Of a stretch of DNA of 58,121 nt, positions 8,492 to 17,031 are shown piece after piece. The translations under genes were made by a program, and so were the position numbers. The stretch is taken from contig NZ_AUEQ01000020.1 of assembly GCF_000426065.1 (NCBI RefSeq), forward strand, positions 1 to 58,121, read 5' to 3'. Numbering within the stretch: the first letter of the stretch is position 1; the number at the start of each line of letters is the position of its first letter. The DNA is from Mycobacterium sp. URHD0025 (GTDB lineage Bacteria > Actinomycetota > Actinomycetes > Mycobacteriales > Mycobacteriaceae). The notes beneath the pieces were generated by a model. That model saw nothing but the letters and a program-made list of their open reading frames with translations. It was not told the origin of the DNA and searched no databases.

Positions 8492-9570
8492 CGACTTCCT
8501 CCCGGAATGCCGTTGTGGGGCCATGGGAATTCGGCTCGGGGACCGGCGTTGTCCGGTGGTTGCCCGGCATTGGCGCCGCGGCGGAATCCGAACGCATAGT
8601 CGAGGAAGGGCTGAAGCGTCTGTGCCGGCAGGAGGTTGCCGACGAAGGCGTTGTAGTACCAACCGTTGTTCACCGATTCGCCCTGGGTGACTTGGTATTT
8701 GGCCAGGCCGGCCAGCGCGCCTGCGATGTTGTCGCGGTTCTTCTCCAGCATCGCGGTCACCGAGTTGAGCTGTTTGAGGGTGGGTGCGAGTTCTTCTTCG
8801 TTGTCGTGCACGAGTCCGGACAGCTGCTGGGACAGTGCCGAGGTGTTGGCCAGCAGGTTGACGATCGCGTACCGGCGCTGATCGAGCACCCCGGTCAACG
8901 CGTTCGCGTCCAGCAGCAGCGTGTTGACCTGCTCGCTTCGCTTCGACAGGATGCCGGTCACGTCGGCGGCGCTCTTGAGCAGGTTGGACAGGGACTCGTT
9001 GCGACTGTTGAGCGTTTCGGACAACCGGGACAGGCCTTCGAATGTCGGTCCGAGCTGTGGTGCCATCCGATCGATGGTGTCCGACAACGTATCCAGAGAT
9101 TGGGTGAGCGCCGTGGTGTCGGTGCCTGCCGTGTTGTTGGTGAAGTCACCGACGGCGTTGGTCAGCGAATACGGTGACGCCGTCCTGGTGACGGGGATGG
9201 TGTCCGAGGCGCGCATCGTGCCCGCCCCGGCTGGTTCGAGCGTGAGCATCCTGGCGCCGAGCATCGTCCCGGTGCGGATGTGCGCAGTGGTGTCGTTACC
9301 GAGACGCACCTGGCTGTCGAGGGTGAAGGTCACCAGCGCCTTACCGTGGCTCAGGCTGACATCGGTGACGAGACCCTTGGTGACCCCGGAGATCTTGACG
9401 TCGTTACCGGTGGTGAGACCACCCGCCTCGGCGAACAGTGCCTGATACTTGACCGACGTGGCCCACGACCACAACGCCTGTGGCTGCAGTCCCACGGCGA
9501 TGACCATCGCGATCAGCACGATGCCGATGAGTCCGCTGCGGATGAGGTGCGATCCACGGTATTTCAGCAT
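8488..9570 (-). CDS. mceC: Mce family protein MceC
   Basis: The start at 9570 is chosen because it shares one base with the mceB stop (TGATG) and begins a basic segment plus membrane helix (about residues 9-27); a longer frame to 9663 has no such features. The product is 360 residues, with an MCE domain at about 35-112 and then coiled helical repeats rich in Leu, Ser, Asn and Asp. At 360 residues it is of Mce4C-like size and lacks the long Pro-rich tail of Mce1C. It is a subunit of the envelope conduit. Confidence 0.9.
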   Translation of the reverse strand: MLKYRGSHLIRSGLIGIVLIAMVIAVGLQPQALWSWATSVKYQALFAEAGGLTTGNDVKISGVTKGLVTDVSLSHGKALVTFTLDSQVRLGNDTTAHIRTGTMLGARMLTLEPAGAGTMRASDTIPVTRTASPYSLTNAVGDFTNNTAGTDTTALTQSLDTLSDTIDRMAPQLGPTFEGLSRLSETLNSRNESLSNLLKSAADVTGILSKRSEQVNTLLLDANALTGVLDQRRYAIVNLLANTSALSQQLSGLVHDNEEELAPTLKQLNSVTAMLEKNRDNIAGALAGLAKYQVTQGESVNNGWYYNAFVGNLLPAQTLQPFLDYAFGFRRGANAGQPPDNAGPRAEFPWPHNGIPGGSR

Positions 9571-10601
9571 CAGGGCTCCCCACAGCGTCCGGTGTTCTGC
9601 ATGATCCACGGGAAGTACGCGGTGCGCCCCTGCAGGTCGGTGACGCGGACATTCATGCCGCACAGGTACTGGTTGATGAAGCTGCCGTACGCGCCCAGCC
9701 GGACCAGCTTGCGGTAGTTCTTCGGCGCGTTCTGCAACGACAGGTCCAGACGCGCCATGTCATCCTCGTTGGAGAGCAACGGCGCCATTCGCGTCAGTTG
9801 ATCCACCGTGCCCGACAGCGGTGGCCGGGCCTGTGTCATCAGGTCCGCCAGCGATGCGGTTCCGTTGTCGAGCGCGGTGATGGCCTCTCCGATGGGATCG
9901 CGCTCCTGCGACAGACCCGTGATGAGTTGTTGAAGTTGATCGACGGCGCCCGAGAACTTGTCGCCGTCCTTGGCAACTGTTGCCACAGTGGTTTTCAGGT
10001 TGTCGATCAGCTGCTGCACCGTCTGTCCGTTGTCGGCGAGTGCCTGGGTGAACGAAGTCGTATGAGCCATCAGCGATTCGACCGTTCCACCCTGTCCCTG
10101 AAGGATCTGGATCAGCGAGTTGGTCAAGGCGTTGACGTTCTGGGCGCTGAGCCCCTGGACGACCGGTTTGAGCCCGCCGAGGAGCAGGTCGAGATCCAGT
10201 GCCGGCTCGGTCCGGTTGACCGGAATCTGTGAACCGGGCGGCTGGATCTTGGTCGATCCCGGGCCCTCCAGCAGCTCCAGGTAGCGGTTGCCGACCAGAT
10301 CCAGATAGCGCACCGCGATCTTCGTGCCCGTCGTCATGACGACTTCGCGGTCGGAGTCGAAGCGCACCATCACAGTGTTATCCGGTTGCAGGGCAACATC
10401 GTTGACCGTACCGACGCGGATACCGGCCACTCGGACCGAGTCGCCGGCCTTCAAACTCGACGCATCGGTGAACACGGCCGAATAACCGTTGGTCGCACCG
10501 GTGCGGTACTGGCCCATGATCGCGAACAGTGCTCCGGTCAGGAGCAGCATCGTCAGTCCGAACACGCCGAACTTGACAGCGGTCCCGCGGCTGCGCGTCA
10601 T
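9570..10601 (-). CDS. mceB: Mce family protein MceB
   Basis: The ATG at 10601 overlaps the mceA stop (ATGA) and is followed by a basic stretch and membrane helix at about residues 10-28; the total is 343 residues, the usual MceB length. The MCE domain covers about 36-112. The C-terminal end includes two cysteines in the family-typical region before the terminal Gly-Arg-Cys-Gly-Glu-Pro, likely forming a disulfide outside the membrane. It belongs to the same transporter as its neighbours. Confidence 0.9.
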   Translation of the reverse strand: MTRSRGTAVKFGVFGLTMLLLTGALFAIMGQYRTGATNGYSAVFTDASSLKAGDSVRVAGIRVGTVNDVALQPDNTVMVRFDSDREVVMTTGTKIAVRYLDLVGNRYLELLEGPGSTKIQPPGSQIPVNRTEPALDLDLLLGGLKPVVQGLSAQNVNALTNSLIQILQGQGGTVESLMAHTTSFTQALADNGQTVQQLIDNLKTTVATVAKDGDKFSGAVDQLQQLITGLSQERDPIGEAITALDNGTASLADLMTQARPPLSGTVDQLTRMAPLLSNEDDMARLDLSLQNAPKNYRKLVRLGAYGSFINQYLCGMNVRVTDLQGRTAYFPWIMQNTGRCGEP

Positions 10602-11785
10602 CCCGGTTGTCCTATCTGGGTGGTGTTGCGTGGCGGGCCGTCGAGCGGGCCGTACAGCGCCTGCTTGAGTGCGTCGGAGTTCAACAGAATTCCCTGGTTG
10701 CCGTACTGCGCCGGGTTGGCGTCGATATCGGTCACCACGAACGGCGGCCGCTTCTCGAAACCGACCTCGGGCAGGCCCTGACACTGCGGGCCACCGGTGG
10801 CGGCCACCTTCGGCAGGTTGCCCGGGAAGCGGTAGCGCTCGGTACCCAGCAGGAACGAGTCCAGCAGCATGACGCCCGGCAGCGGCTGGGGCGGTCCGAG
10901 GGCCAACGGCTCCATCCCCTTGAGCGCACAGTTGAGCGCCGGGTTGTACTGGCCGAGCAAGTTCGTGGTCGGCACCAGCAGGCGCATGGCATCGGTGATC
11001 CCGGCACTGTTGGTCGCAACGACGTCGTTGCCGACATCGGCCAGGCCGATCGCGCTGATCAGCAACGCGTCCAGATCATTTCGGCGATCGGAGATGGTGT
11101 CGCTGAGCTGTGTCGCGTTGCGGACGGTGTCCATCAAGTTCGGACCGGCGTCGGCGTAGGCGTTGAACACCTTTGGCGCGACGGCCATCTCGTGGCTGAG
11201 CGTCGGCAGACTGGGCGCGAACTTGGCCAGCATGGCGTCCAGGTCGACCAAGGTCTGCCCCAGCTTGTCGCCGCGGCCGTCGATGGCCTGGGCCATCGCG
11301 CCGAGTGTCTCGTTCAGCTTCTCCGGTTGAATCTGCGCCAGCACCGACACCAGCTGTTCGAACACCGTGTTGATCTCGACGGTGGTGTGCGTCGCGTCGA
11401 GCACCTGGCCGTCGTACATCGATTTCGACGACGGGTCCGGCGGCGGCACCAGTTGGACGAACTTGGCGCCGAACACTGTGCTCGAGGCGATCTCTACACC
11501 GGTATTCGCCGGAATCAATTGCAGATCACCGGGATTCATCGCCAACCGCAGCGCGGCCTGCCCGTCGGGCAGCGGATCGATGGCGACCACCTTGCCGACC
11601 TGCGCACCGTGCAGCTTCACCTTGGCGTCGGCGTTCATCACCAGGCCGGCGCGCGGCGAGATGACGGTCACCGAGGCGGTGGGCGCGACCCCACCGCGGA
11701 ACAGCACGATGGCGCCGGTGACTATCGCGGCGATCACCACGACCGTGATCAATCCGCTCAGTTGACGCTTGGCGTCACGAGACAT
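10598..11785 (-). CDS. mceA: Mce family protein MceA
   Basis: This 395-residue first Mce subunit starts 12 bases after yrbEB, with an AAGG ribosome site. A single N-terminal membrane helix (about residues 11-31) precedes an MCE domain (about 37-115, including a Lys-Leu-His-Gly-Ala-Gln-Val-Gly segment). A helical section and a cysteine-containing C-terminal part follow. MceA proteins give their name to the family and sit in the hexameric tube. The plus-strand frame running through the same bases is antisense shadow and was not called. Confidence 0.9.
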   Translation of the reverse strand: MSRDAKRQLSGLITVVVIAAIVTGAIVLFRGGVAPTASVTVISPRAGLVMNADAKVKLHGAQVGKVVAIDPLPDGQAALRLAMNPGDLQLIPANTGVEIASSTVFGAKFVQLVPPPDPSSKSMYDGQVLDATHTTVEINTVFEQLVSVLAQIQPEKLNETLGAMAQAIDGRGDKLGQTLVDLDAMLAKFAPSLPTLSHEMAVAPKVFNAYADAGPNLMDTVRNATQLSDTISDRRNDLDALLISAIGLADVGNDVVATNSAGITDAMRLLVPTTNLLGQYNPALNCALKGMEPLALGPPQPLPGVMLLDSFLLGTERYRFPGNLPKVAATGGPQCQGLPEVGFEKRPPFVVTDIDANPAQYGNQGILLNSDALKQALYGPLDGPPRNTTQIGQPG

Positions 11786-11797
11786 GAGATGCCTTCT

Positions 11798-12658
11798 CTA
11801 GCCGGAGAGGTTGAAGTTGCCGTTGGAGCCGTAGACGGCCAGCGAGATCAGCAGGGTGATCGAGACGACGACGATCAGCGACGTCCGGACCGCGTTGCCG
11901 ACCGCCACCCCGACACCGGCCGGGCCGCCGGTGGCGAAGAAGCCGTAGTAGGTGTGCACCAACAGGATCGCCAACGCCATCAGCAGCGCCTGCAGGAACG
12001 ACCAGAGCAGGTCGATCGGGTTGAGGAATGTGCTGAAGTAGTGGTCGTACAGCCCGCCCGACTGCCCGAGCAGCACGACCGTGGTGAACTGACTGGCCAG
12101 GAAGGACAGGATCACCGCGATCGAGTACAGCGGAGTGATCGCGACCATCCCGGCCACGATGCGGGTGGACACCAGGTACTCGACAGGCCGGATCGCCATC
12201 GCTTCCAACGCGTCGACCTCTTCGTTGATCCGCATCGCGCCGAGCTGCGCCGTGACACCGGCACCGAAGGTGGCGGCCAGACCGATGCCGGCGACGATGG
12301 GCGCCGAGATCCGGACGTTGATGAATGCCGCGAGGAATCCGGTGAGCGCTTCGATGCCAATGTTGCCCAGTGAGCTGTAACCCTGGATGGCCAGGACCCC
12401 GCCGGTGGCCAGCGTCAGGAACCCGACGATGACGACGGTGCCGCCGATCATGGCCAACGTTCCTGCGCCCATGCTGATTTCGGCGATCAGACGAATGACT
12501 TCCTTGCGGTAGTGCGCGGCCGCAAAGGGCACGCCCGCCAGGGCTCGGCCGTAGAACAGGACATGGTCACCGATACCGCTCAGCACGGCCCCGGGCCGTC
12601 GAACCGCCCGGGACAGACGCGGGTAGGTGGACTGGAGTACCGCCGTCGACGCCGTCAT
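11798..12658 (-). CDS. yrbEB: YrbE (MlaE-like) permease, B subunit
   Basis: This 286-residue integral membrane protein has about five or six hydrophobic helices and the MlaE/YrbE signature around an Ala-Gln-Leu-Gly-Ala-Met-Arg-Ile-Asn-Glu-Glu-Val-Asp-Ala-Leu motif, which couples to the ATPase. The start at 12658 overlaps the yrbEA stop by four bases. Together with YrbEA it should form the inner-membrane permease of the Mce importer. The ATPase (MceG/Mkl) is not in this window; in mycobacteria a single MceG encoded elsewhere is shared by the Mce systems. Confidence 0.9.
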   Translation of the reverse strand: MTASTAVLQSTYPRLSRAVRRPGAVLSGIGDHVLFYGRALAGVPFAAAHYRKEVIRLIAEISMGAGTLAMIGGTVVIVGFLTLATGGVLAIQGYSSLGNIGIEALTGFLAAFINVRISAPIVAGIGLAATFGAGVTAQLGAMRINEEVDALEAMAIRPVEYLVSTRIVAGMVAITPLYSIAVILSFLASQFTTVVLLGQSGGLYDHYFSTFLNPIDLLWSFLQALLMALAILLVHTYYGFFATGGPAGVGVAVGNAVRTSLIVVVSITLLISLAVYGSNGNFNLSG

Positions 12659-13425
12659 CGGGTCGTCATCTGGATACCGATGGCGGTGACCACCACGTTG
12701 ACCACGAACAATGCCATGAAGGCGTACACGACCGTTTCGTTGACAGCGTTGCCCACCGCTTTGGCACCGCCACCCGAGACGGTCAGCCCGCGGTAGCACG
12801 CGACCAGGCCCGCGATCAGGCCGAAGAGTGCGGCCTTGACACAGGAGATGACGACCTCGGGAATGCCGGTGAGCAGGGTGATACCGGCTGCGAATGCGCC
12901 GGGGTTGACGTCTTGGACGAAGACCGAGAACAGGTATCCGCCAAGGATTCCGATGATCACGACGACGCTGTTGAGTAGCAGCGCAACCAGGCCCGAGGCG
13001 AGCATCCGCGGAGTGACCAGGCGTTGGATCGGATTGATGCCCAGCACCTCCATGGCGTCGATCTCTTCACGCACGGTGCGCGATCCCAGATCGGCACACA
13101 TCGCCGTGGCTCCGGCGCCGGCGACGATCAACACCGTCACCATCGGCCCGACCTGGGTGACCGCACCGAATGCCGCGCCCGCCCCGGAAAGGTCTGCCGC
13201 GCCCAGTTCGCGAAGCAGGATGTTCAAGGTGAACGACACCAGGACGGTGAACGGGATCGCCACCAACAGGGTCGGCGCCATGGATACCCGTGCCACGAAC
13301 CAGGATTGGTCAAGGAACTCGCGCCATTGAAATGGTCTGCGCACCACGAATCTGGCGGCATCCACCGACATGGCGAACAACCCACCCACCCCCTCGAGTG
13401 GGCCGGCGAGTTGTCGCTGCAACAT
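12655..13425 (-). CDS. yrbEA: YrbE (MlaE-like) permease, A subunit, Mce4-like
   Basis: The ATG at 13425 has AGGAGA five to six bases upstream, giving 256 residues; the frame extends to 13500, but that part looks non-coding. The protein has the MlaE fold with the coupling motif Arg-Glu-Glu-Ile-Asp-Ala-Met-Glu-Val-Leu-Gly. The stretch around Phe-Leu-Asp-Gln-Ser-Trp and Leu-Asn-Ile-Leu-Leu-Arg-Glu-Leu resembles what I recall of YrbE4A more than YrbE1A, suggesting a Mce4-type (steroid) importer. That assignment is from memory and needs alignment. It is the first gene of the eight-gene operon and is divergent from the HsaD-like hydrolase at 13664. Confidence 0.88.
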   Translation of the reverse strand: MLQRQLAGPLEGVGGLFAMSVDAARFVVRRPFQWREFLDQSWFVARVSMAPTLLVAIPFTVLVSFTLNILLRELGAADLSGAGAAFGAVTQVGPMVTVLIVAGAGATAMCADLGSRTVREEIDAMEVLGINPIQRLVTPRMLASGLVALLLNSVVVIIGILGGYLFSVFVQDVNPGAFAAGITLLTGIPEVVISCVKAALFGLIAGLVACYRGLTVSGGGAKAVGNAVNETVVYAFMALFVVNVVVTAIGIQMTTR

Positions 13426-13528
13426 CGGGCTCTCCTTTTCCGCATGAGAGTCACCCCGGGGCGCCGGTATGACCTGGAACACGTCTAGACCGGGAACCAT
13501 CGCAGTTCACACCCGAGCGCACCATTGG

Positions 13529-13547
13529 ATGTCCCACCTACCGGGAA
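13529..13547 (+). promoter_or_regulatory. Candidate operator, site C, in the yrbE-mce / hydrolase divergent region
   Basis: ATGTCCCACCTACCGGGAA, with dyad TCCC-N7-GGGA, lies 104 bases upstream of yrbEA and 117 bases upstream of the hydrolase. It matches site B at 15 of 19 positions, including twelve identical bases in a row. Its distance to yrbEA is almost the same as that of site A to the mas pair. Confidence 0.42.
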
Positions 13548-13663
13548 TACCGCTCCGCCGCCCACGTCGTGACTCGTCACCAGTGAGCGGGACACGCCAT
13601 TGCCTGCCTTGCGAGAGCATGTGAGGGTGGATGCATCGACCCCGCCAACATGAAGGAAGATGC

Positions 13664-14545
13664 ATGTCAGATCCTGCGGCGATCATCGACGATGCCGGCG
13701 CGGCGGACTCGCTGCGTGAGATCAACACGAGCGCGGGCGTTTTGCGCTACTACGACGTCGGCGACGGTCCCACCGTGCTGTTCCTGCACGGATCGGGGCC
13801 CGGCGTCACGGGCTGGCGCAACTTCCGAGGCGTGCTACCTACGTTCGCCGAACGCTTCCGGTGTCTCGTCCTGGAATTCCCGGGCTTCGGCGTCTCAGAC
13901 GACTGGGGTGGGCACCCCATGGTCACCGCGCAGGGTGCCGTGGCTCCCTTCCTGGATGCCCTCGATGTCGAGCGCGTGGACATCGTCGGCAACTCCATGG
14001 GCGGCGGTGTCGGCATCAACACCGCGATCAATGCACCCGAGCGGGTGGGTCGCCTGGTCACGATCGGTGGCATCGGCACGACGATCTTCTCCCCCGGGCC
14101 CAGCGAAGGCATCCGCCTGCTTCAGGAGTTCACGGAGGATCCGACCCGACAGCGTCTGGTCGACTGGCTGCGCTCCATGGTCTACGACCAGGCGCTCGTC
14201 ACCGAGCAGCTCATCGAAGAGCGTTGGACGCTGGCAACCGATCCCGAGACGCTGGCGGCCGCCCGCCGGATGTACGGGAAAGCCGCATTCGCCGCGATGA
14301 TGGCATCGATGGCCGCATCCGATCTGCCCATGCCGTGGGCACGGATGCACAAGGTCTCCGCCCCAACACTTTTGACTTGGGGCCGCGATGATCGCGTCAG
14401 TCCGCTGGACATGGCTCTCATTCCGATGCGCACCATTCCCAACGCCGAACTACACGTGTTCCCCAACTGTGGGCACTGGGCGATGATCGAGGCGAAGAGC
14501 GCGTTCGAGTCGGTGGTCACCGCGTTCCTGCATCGGACAGATTAG
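13664..14545 (+). CDS. Alpha/beta hydrolase, HsaD/BphD-like meta-cleavage product hydrolase
   Basis: This 293-residue C-C bond hydrolase has the nucleophile elbow Gly-Asn-Ser-Met-Gly-Gly-Gly (Ser111), the oxyanion stretch His-Gly-Ser-Gly-Pro-Gly (42-47), an acid at Asp242/243 in Gly-Arg-Asp-Asp-Arg-Val and the catalytic His271 in Cys-Gly-His-Trp. These are the marks of the family that cleaves ring-fission products such as HsaC's 4,5-9,10-diseco product. An ATG 33 bases upstream is in frame, but the 13664 start follows GAAGGA. It is divergent from the mce operon; an HsaC-like dioxygenase lies 9 kb away. The steroid substrate is inferred from context; other meta-cleavage products remain possible. 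Confidence 0.8.
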   Translation: MSDPAAIIDDAGAADSLREINTSAGVLRYYDVGDGPTVLFLHGSGPGVTGWRNFRGVLPTFAERFRCLVLEFPGFGVSDDWGGHPMVTAQGAVAPFLDALDVERVDIVGNSMGGGVGINTAINAPERVGRLVTIGGIGTTIFSPGPSEGIRLLQEFTEDPTRQRLVDWLRSMVYDQALVTEQLIEERWTLATDPETLAAARRMYGKAAFAAMMASMAASDLPMPWARMHKVSAPTLLTWGRDDRVSPLDMALIPMRTIPNAELHVFPNCGHWAMIEAKSAFESVVTAFLHRTD

Positions 14546-14555
14546 GCCAACCGGG

Positions 14556-15200
14556 CTACCGCCCAGCGCTGCGCGGCTGTAAACCGGCCAACACCATGCC
14601 GATTCCGGAAGTGTGTGCGACTACCAACTCATCGAGTTCATGCGGTTCCTTGGAGTCGGCCCACCAGATGTAGGCGTTGCTGCTGGCATGGACCACGAGT
14701 CTGCTCGGCAGCGACCGGGCGAACGCGTCGTCAGCCAATTCGAAATGACCTGACAGGAATTCGGTGATGGCCTCGGCGAGGCCTTCGCTCCATTCCATCC
14801 AGCGCAAGCGGTACTGCGGGGTATCGGCAACGAGCGACATGAGTTTCCGGGCCATCTCGACCGGCTGCAGGTGCGGCGTCTCAACTGCCTGCCGGCGCCG
14901 GACCTCGACGGTGAACATGTCGACCAGGACGTCTATCGGATCGGAATCCGCTGCGGCACAGGTCAACAGGCTGCGCATGTGAACTTCGCTCCGCCGGAAC
15001 AGCGGCCCCAGGACGTCTTCCTTCACCGGGAAGTGGCGATAGAACGTCCGCGTCGCGATGCCGACTTCGGCGCAGATGCGTTCCACGGTCGCCGTGGTGT
15101 CGCCGTCCGCGATGAAAATGTCGCGCGCGGTCCTGGCGATGCTGAGCCGCAACTCCTCTGCGCGACGCTCCGTGAGCGTCGGCCCGTTACCTCTGGGCAT
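14556..15200 (-). CDS. TetR-family transcriptional regulator
   Basis: This 214-residue protein has a TetR DNA-binding domain: a helix-turn-helix at about residues 37-58 ending in the typical Thr-Phe-Tyr-Arg-His-Phe-Pro-Val-Lys-Glu. The C-terminal domain is all-helical and shows no recognisable ligand motif. It converges on the hydrolase gene with a 10-base gap and is divergent from the IclR gene at 15328. A candidate target is the divergent region 15201-15327, or the mce/hydrolase promoters one gene away. The ligand is unknown; TetR regulators in this context often respond to steroid-CoA esters. Confidence 0.85.
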   Translation of the reverse strand: MPRGNGPTLTERRAEELRLSIARTARDIFIADGDTTATVERICAEVGIATRTFYRHFPVKEDVLGPLFRRSEVHMRSLLTCAAADSDPIDVLVDMFTVEVRRRQAVETPHLQPVEMARKLMSLVADTPQYRLRWMEWSEGLAEAITEFLSGHFELADDAFARSLPSRLVVHASSNAYIWWADSKEPHELDELVVAHTSGIGMVLAGLQPRSAGR

Positions 15201-15276
15201 TCGACGATTGTCGCCGCAAGGTGCCGACCTGAGCCTGACCTGCTTTACTTCGCCACCGCGTTGTGTCTAGACTCAC

Positions 15277-15315
15277 ACCTGTCATCTTGTGCCACATATA
15301 CATAGTGTGACAGGT
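15277..15315. promoter_or_regulatory. Inverted repeat upstream of the first IclR gene (candidate operator)
   Basis: Perfect 8-bp arms ACCTGTCA (15277-15284) and TGACAGGT (15308-15315) flank 23 AT-richer bases in the TetR/IclR divergent region, immediately before the IclR ribosome site. This arrangement suits autoregulation by the IclR or control by the TetR. Which protein binds is not shown. Confidence 0.5.
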
Positions 15316-15327
15316 ATGGAGGGTGGT

Positions 15328-16179
15328 GTGTCAACGTCGCATGACGACGGAGCTCCGATAGTGATGCTCACTCGGGTGGCTGCGCTCCTGGATGTTTTCG
15401 GTGCACGACAAACGCTTACGCTGGCCGAGATCAGCAGGCATTCGAACGTGCCCCGCTCATCGGCTCATCGCATCCTGCAGGGTCTGGTCCAGCTGGGCTG
15501 GGTCGAGCGGCAGGGCGCCGAGTACGCGCTCGGCATGAGGATGTTCGAACTCGGCAGCCAGGCGGTGCGGCAACGCCGGGTCCCCGAGGCGGCGCTGCCG
15601 GTGATGGCGGACCTGCACCGGCGTACCGGTCTGACGGCGCATCTGAGCGTCCTCGCGGATGCCCACGTGCTGCACGTCGAACGCATCGGGTCGTGGCCCA
15701 GCGCCGGCAATTGTTGGCAGGTCGGTTTCAGGCAGCCGGTGGAACAGAGTGCGGCGGGTCGCGCGCTGCTGGCGCAGCTCGACGAGTCCGCCTGGCCGAC
15801 ATTGCGATACGCGGTGACCTCGCCGTACGGCATCCGGAACCGATCGGAGTTGGAGGGCAATATCGCCACTGTGCGCGCCCGCGGCGGCATTGCCGTCGAT
15901 GCCGAAGGATGCGAACTGGGTATCACCGTCGTGGCGTCGGCCATCGGCGTGTCGGAGACCGGCAACCGGTTCGCACTATCGCTGTGCGGGCCGGCCAAGT
16001 CGATGCGGGTCGAACCCGTGGCGGCCGCCGTGCGCAGCGCGTCGTGGGCCATTTGGCATGCTCTGTCGGAGGTGCCGCCCAACGGGCTCGGTCAGGCACG
16101 AGCCGCGCACCGCGCGGTGACTCCGGCAATGGTCCATCGACCCGCCGAGAACACGATGGCAGCCGTGGGGGGCCGGTGA
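15328..16179 (+). CDS. IclR-family transcriptional regulator
   Basis: This 283-residue regulator has an N-terminal winged helix (about residues 12-70, with Pro-Arg-Ser-Ser-Ala-His-Arg-Ile-Leu as recognition helix) and a C-terminal effector-binding domain (about 80-255). The GTG at 15328 is preferred because GGAGGG stands four bases upstream; earlier in-frame starts would place the inverted repeat inside the coding region. It is clearly a paralogue of the IclR at 31672 (same recognition helix, same Leu-Gly-Met-Arg...Glu-Leu-Gly-Ser pattern). The effector is probably a catabolic intermediate; IclR proteins can repress or activate. Confidence 0.85.
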   Translation: MSTSHDDGAPIVMLTRVAALLDVFGARQTLTLAEISRHSNVPRSSAHRILQGLVQLGWVERQGAEYALGMRMFELGSQAVRQRRVPEAALPVMADLHRRTGLTAHLSVLADAHVLHVERIGSWPSAGNCWQVGFRQPVEQSAAGRALLAQLDESAWPTLRYAVTSPYGIRNRSELEGNIATVRARGGIAVDAEGCELGITVVASAIGVSETGNRFALSLCGPAKSMRVEPVAAAVRSASWAIWHALSEVPPNGLGQARAAHRAVTPAMVHRPAENTMAAVGGR

Positions 16180-16186
16180 CACGCTG

Positions 16187-17029
16187 CTAGTGGCGCAGAT
16201 ACCTGAAGGCATACACGGGCAGCCGAGCGGTGGGTACCCGTCGTGGCCAGTCGGCGCGCCGGAAGTAAGCGTCTGTTCCCCCGTCGACGAAGATGACGCT
16301 GCCACAGAGGAACTCGGCCGCATCCGAGAGCATGAACACCATCCATGCGGCGAGGTGCTCGGGGTCGCCGAAGCCGCCGACGGGCACCGGAAAGGACCGC
16401 ACCGCCTTCGCCTCACGGGGTGACGCGAGCTGTTTGTCAAGCAGCGGCGTCCTGACAGCGCCGGGAGCGATCACGTTGAGCCTGATGCCCCGCCCGGCCC
16501 AGTCCTTGTGAACGGCGTTGCGTCGCACCCAGCGCGAGACGGCAATCTTCGATGCTCCATAGGCGAACGGTGAAGCGGCAGAACGATATCGGCACAGCAC
16601 GCGGGCCGCCAGGGCGAGATCGTCGCGCAACAGCGCCCGTACCGCGCGGTGCGGCACCATCGGCATCGTGGTGCTCGAGTTGCTCCCGACGACGACCACC
16701 TTTGCCTTGCCGCTCGCCGCGAAGGCCGGCTGCCACGCCTGCAGCAGGTCGACCACACCGAAATAGTTGACCGACAGTATCAGCCTGACGTTGTCGCGGC
16801 CGGGCAGCGGGCCGACGCCGGCGGCCAGAACCGCGCCGTCGAGGCGGCCACCGGCCAAGTCGAGCACCGCCGCTGCCGCGTTCGAACGTCCTTGTGGTGT
16901 TGAAAGATCGGCGATCACCTCGGCATCGTGCAAGTCGACACCGATGACGCGGTGCCCGTCGGCTCGCAGCCGCTGCGCCGTCGCATGTCCCATCCCGGAT
17001 GCCGAGCCAGTCACTGCGTACGTACCCAT
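16187..17029 (-). CDS. Short-chain dehydrogenase/reductase, hydroxysteroid-dehydrogenase-like
   Basis: This 280-residue SDR has the nucleotide motif Thr-Gly-Ser-Ala-Ser-Gly-Met-Gly near the N-terminus, followed by Gly-Val-Asp-Leu (acidic residue, so NAD(H) is likely) and the catalytic Tyr-Gly-Ala-Ser-Lys. This subtype, with a short Asp-Leu-Ser-Thr-Pro stretch after the second strand, is often annotated as 3-alpha-hydroxysteroid-dehydrogenase-like. The ATG at 17029 follows the upstream stop by two bases; a GTG at 17035 overlapping the stop (GTGA) is an alternative. Oxidation of a steroid hydroxyl is inferred from context. Confidence 0.75.
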   Translation of the reverse strand: MGTYAVTGSASGMGHATAQRLRADGHRVIGVDLHDAEVIADLSTPQGRSNAAAAVLDLAGGRLDGAVLAAGVGPLPGRDNVRLILSVNYFGVVDLLQAWQPAFAASGKAKVVVVGSNSSTTMPMVPHRAVRALLRDDLALAARVLCRYRSAASPFAYGASKIAVSRWVRRNAVHKDWAGRGIRLNVIAPGAVRTPLLDKQLASPREAKAVRSFPVPVGGFGDPEHLAAWMVFMLSDAAEFLCGSVIFVDGGTDAYFRRADWPRRVPTARLPVYAFRYLRH

Positions 17030-17031
17030 TG

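Noticed and set aside
7283..8599. A 438-codon plus-strand open frame opposite mceD
   Set aside because: Shadow of mceD on the other strand; no ribosome site or domain.
10607..12373. A 588-codon plus-strand open frame across mceA/yrbEB
   Set aside because: Antisense to well-supported mce genes, Arg/Gln/His-rich composition without domains; a typical GC-rich shadow frame.
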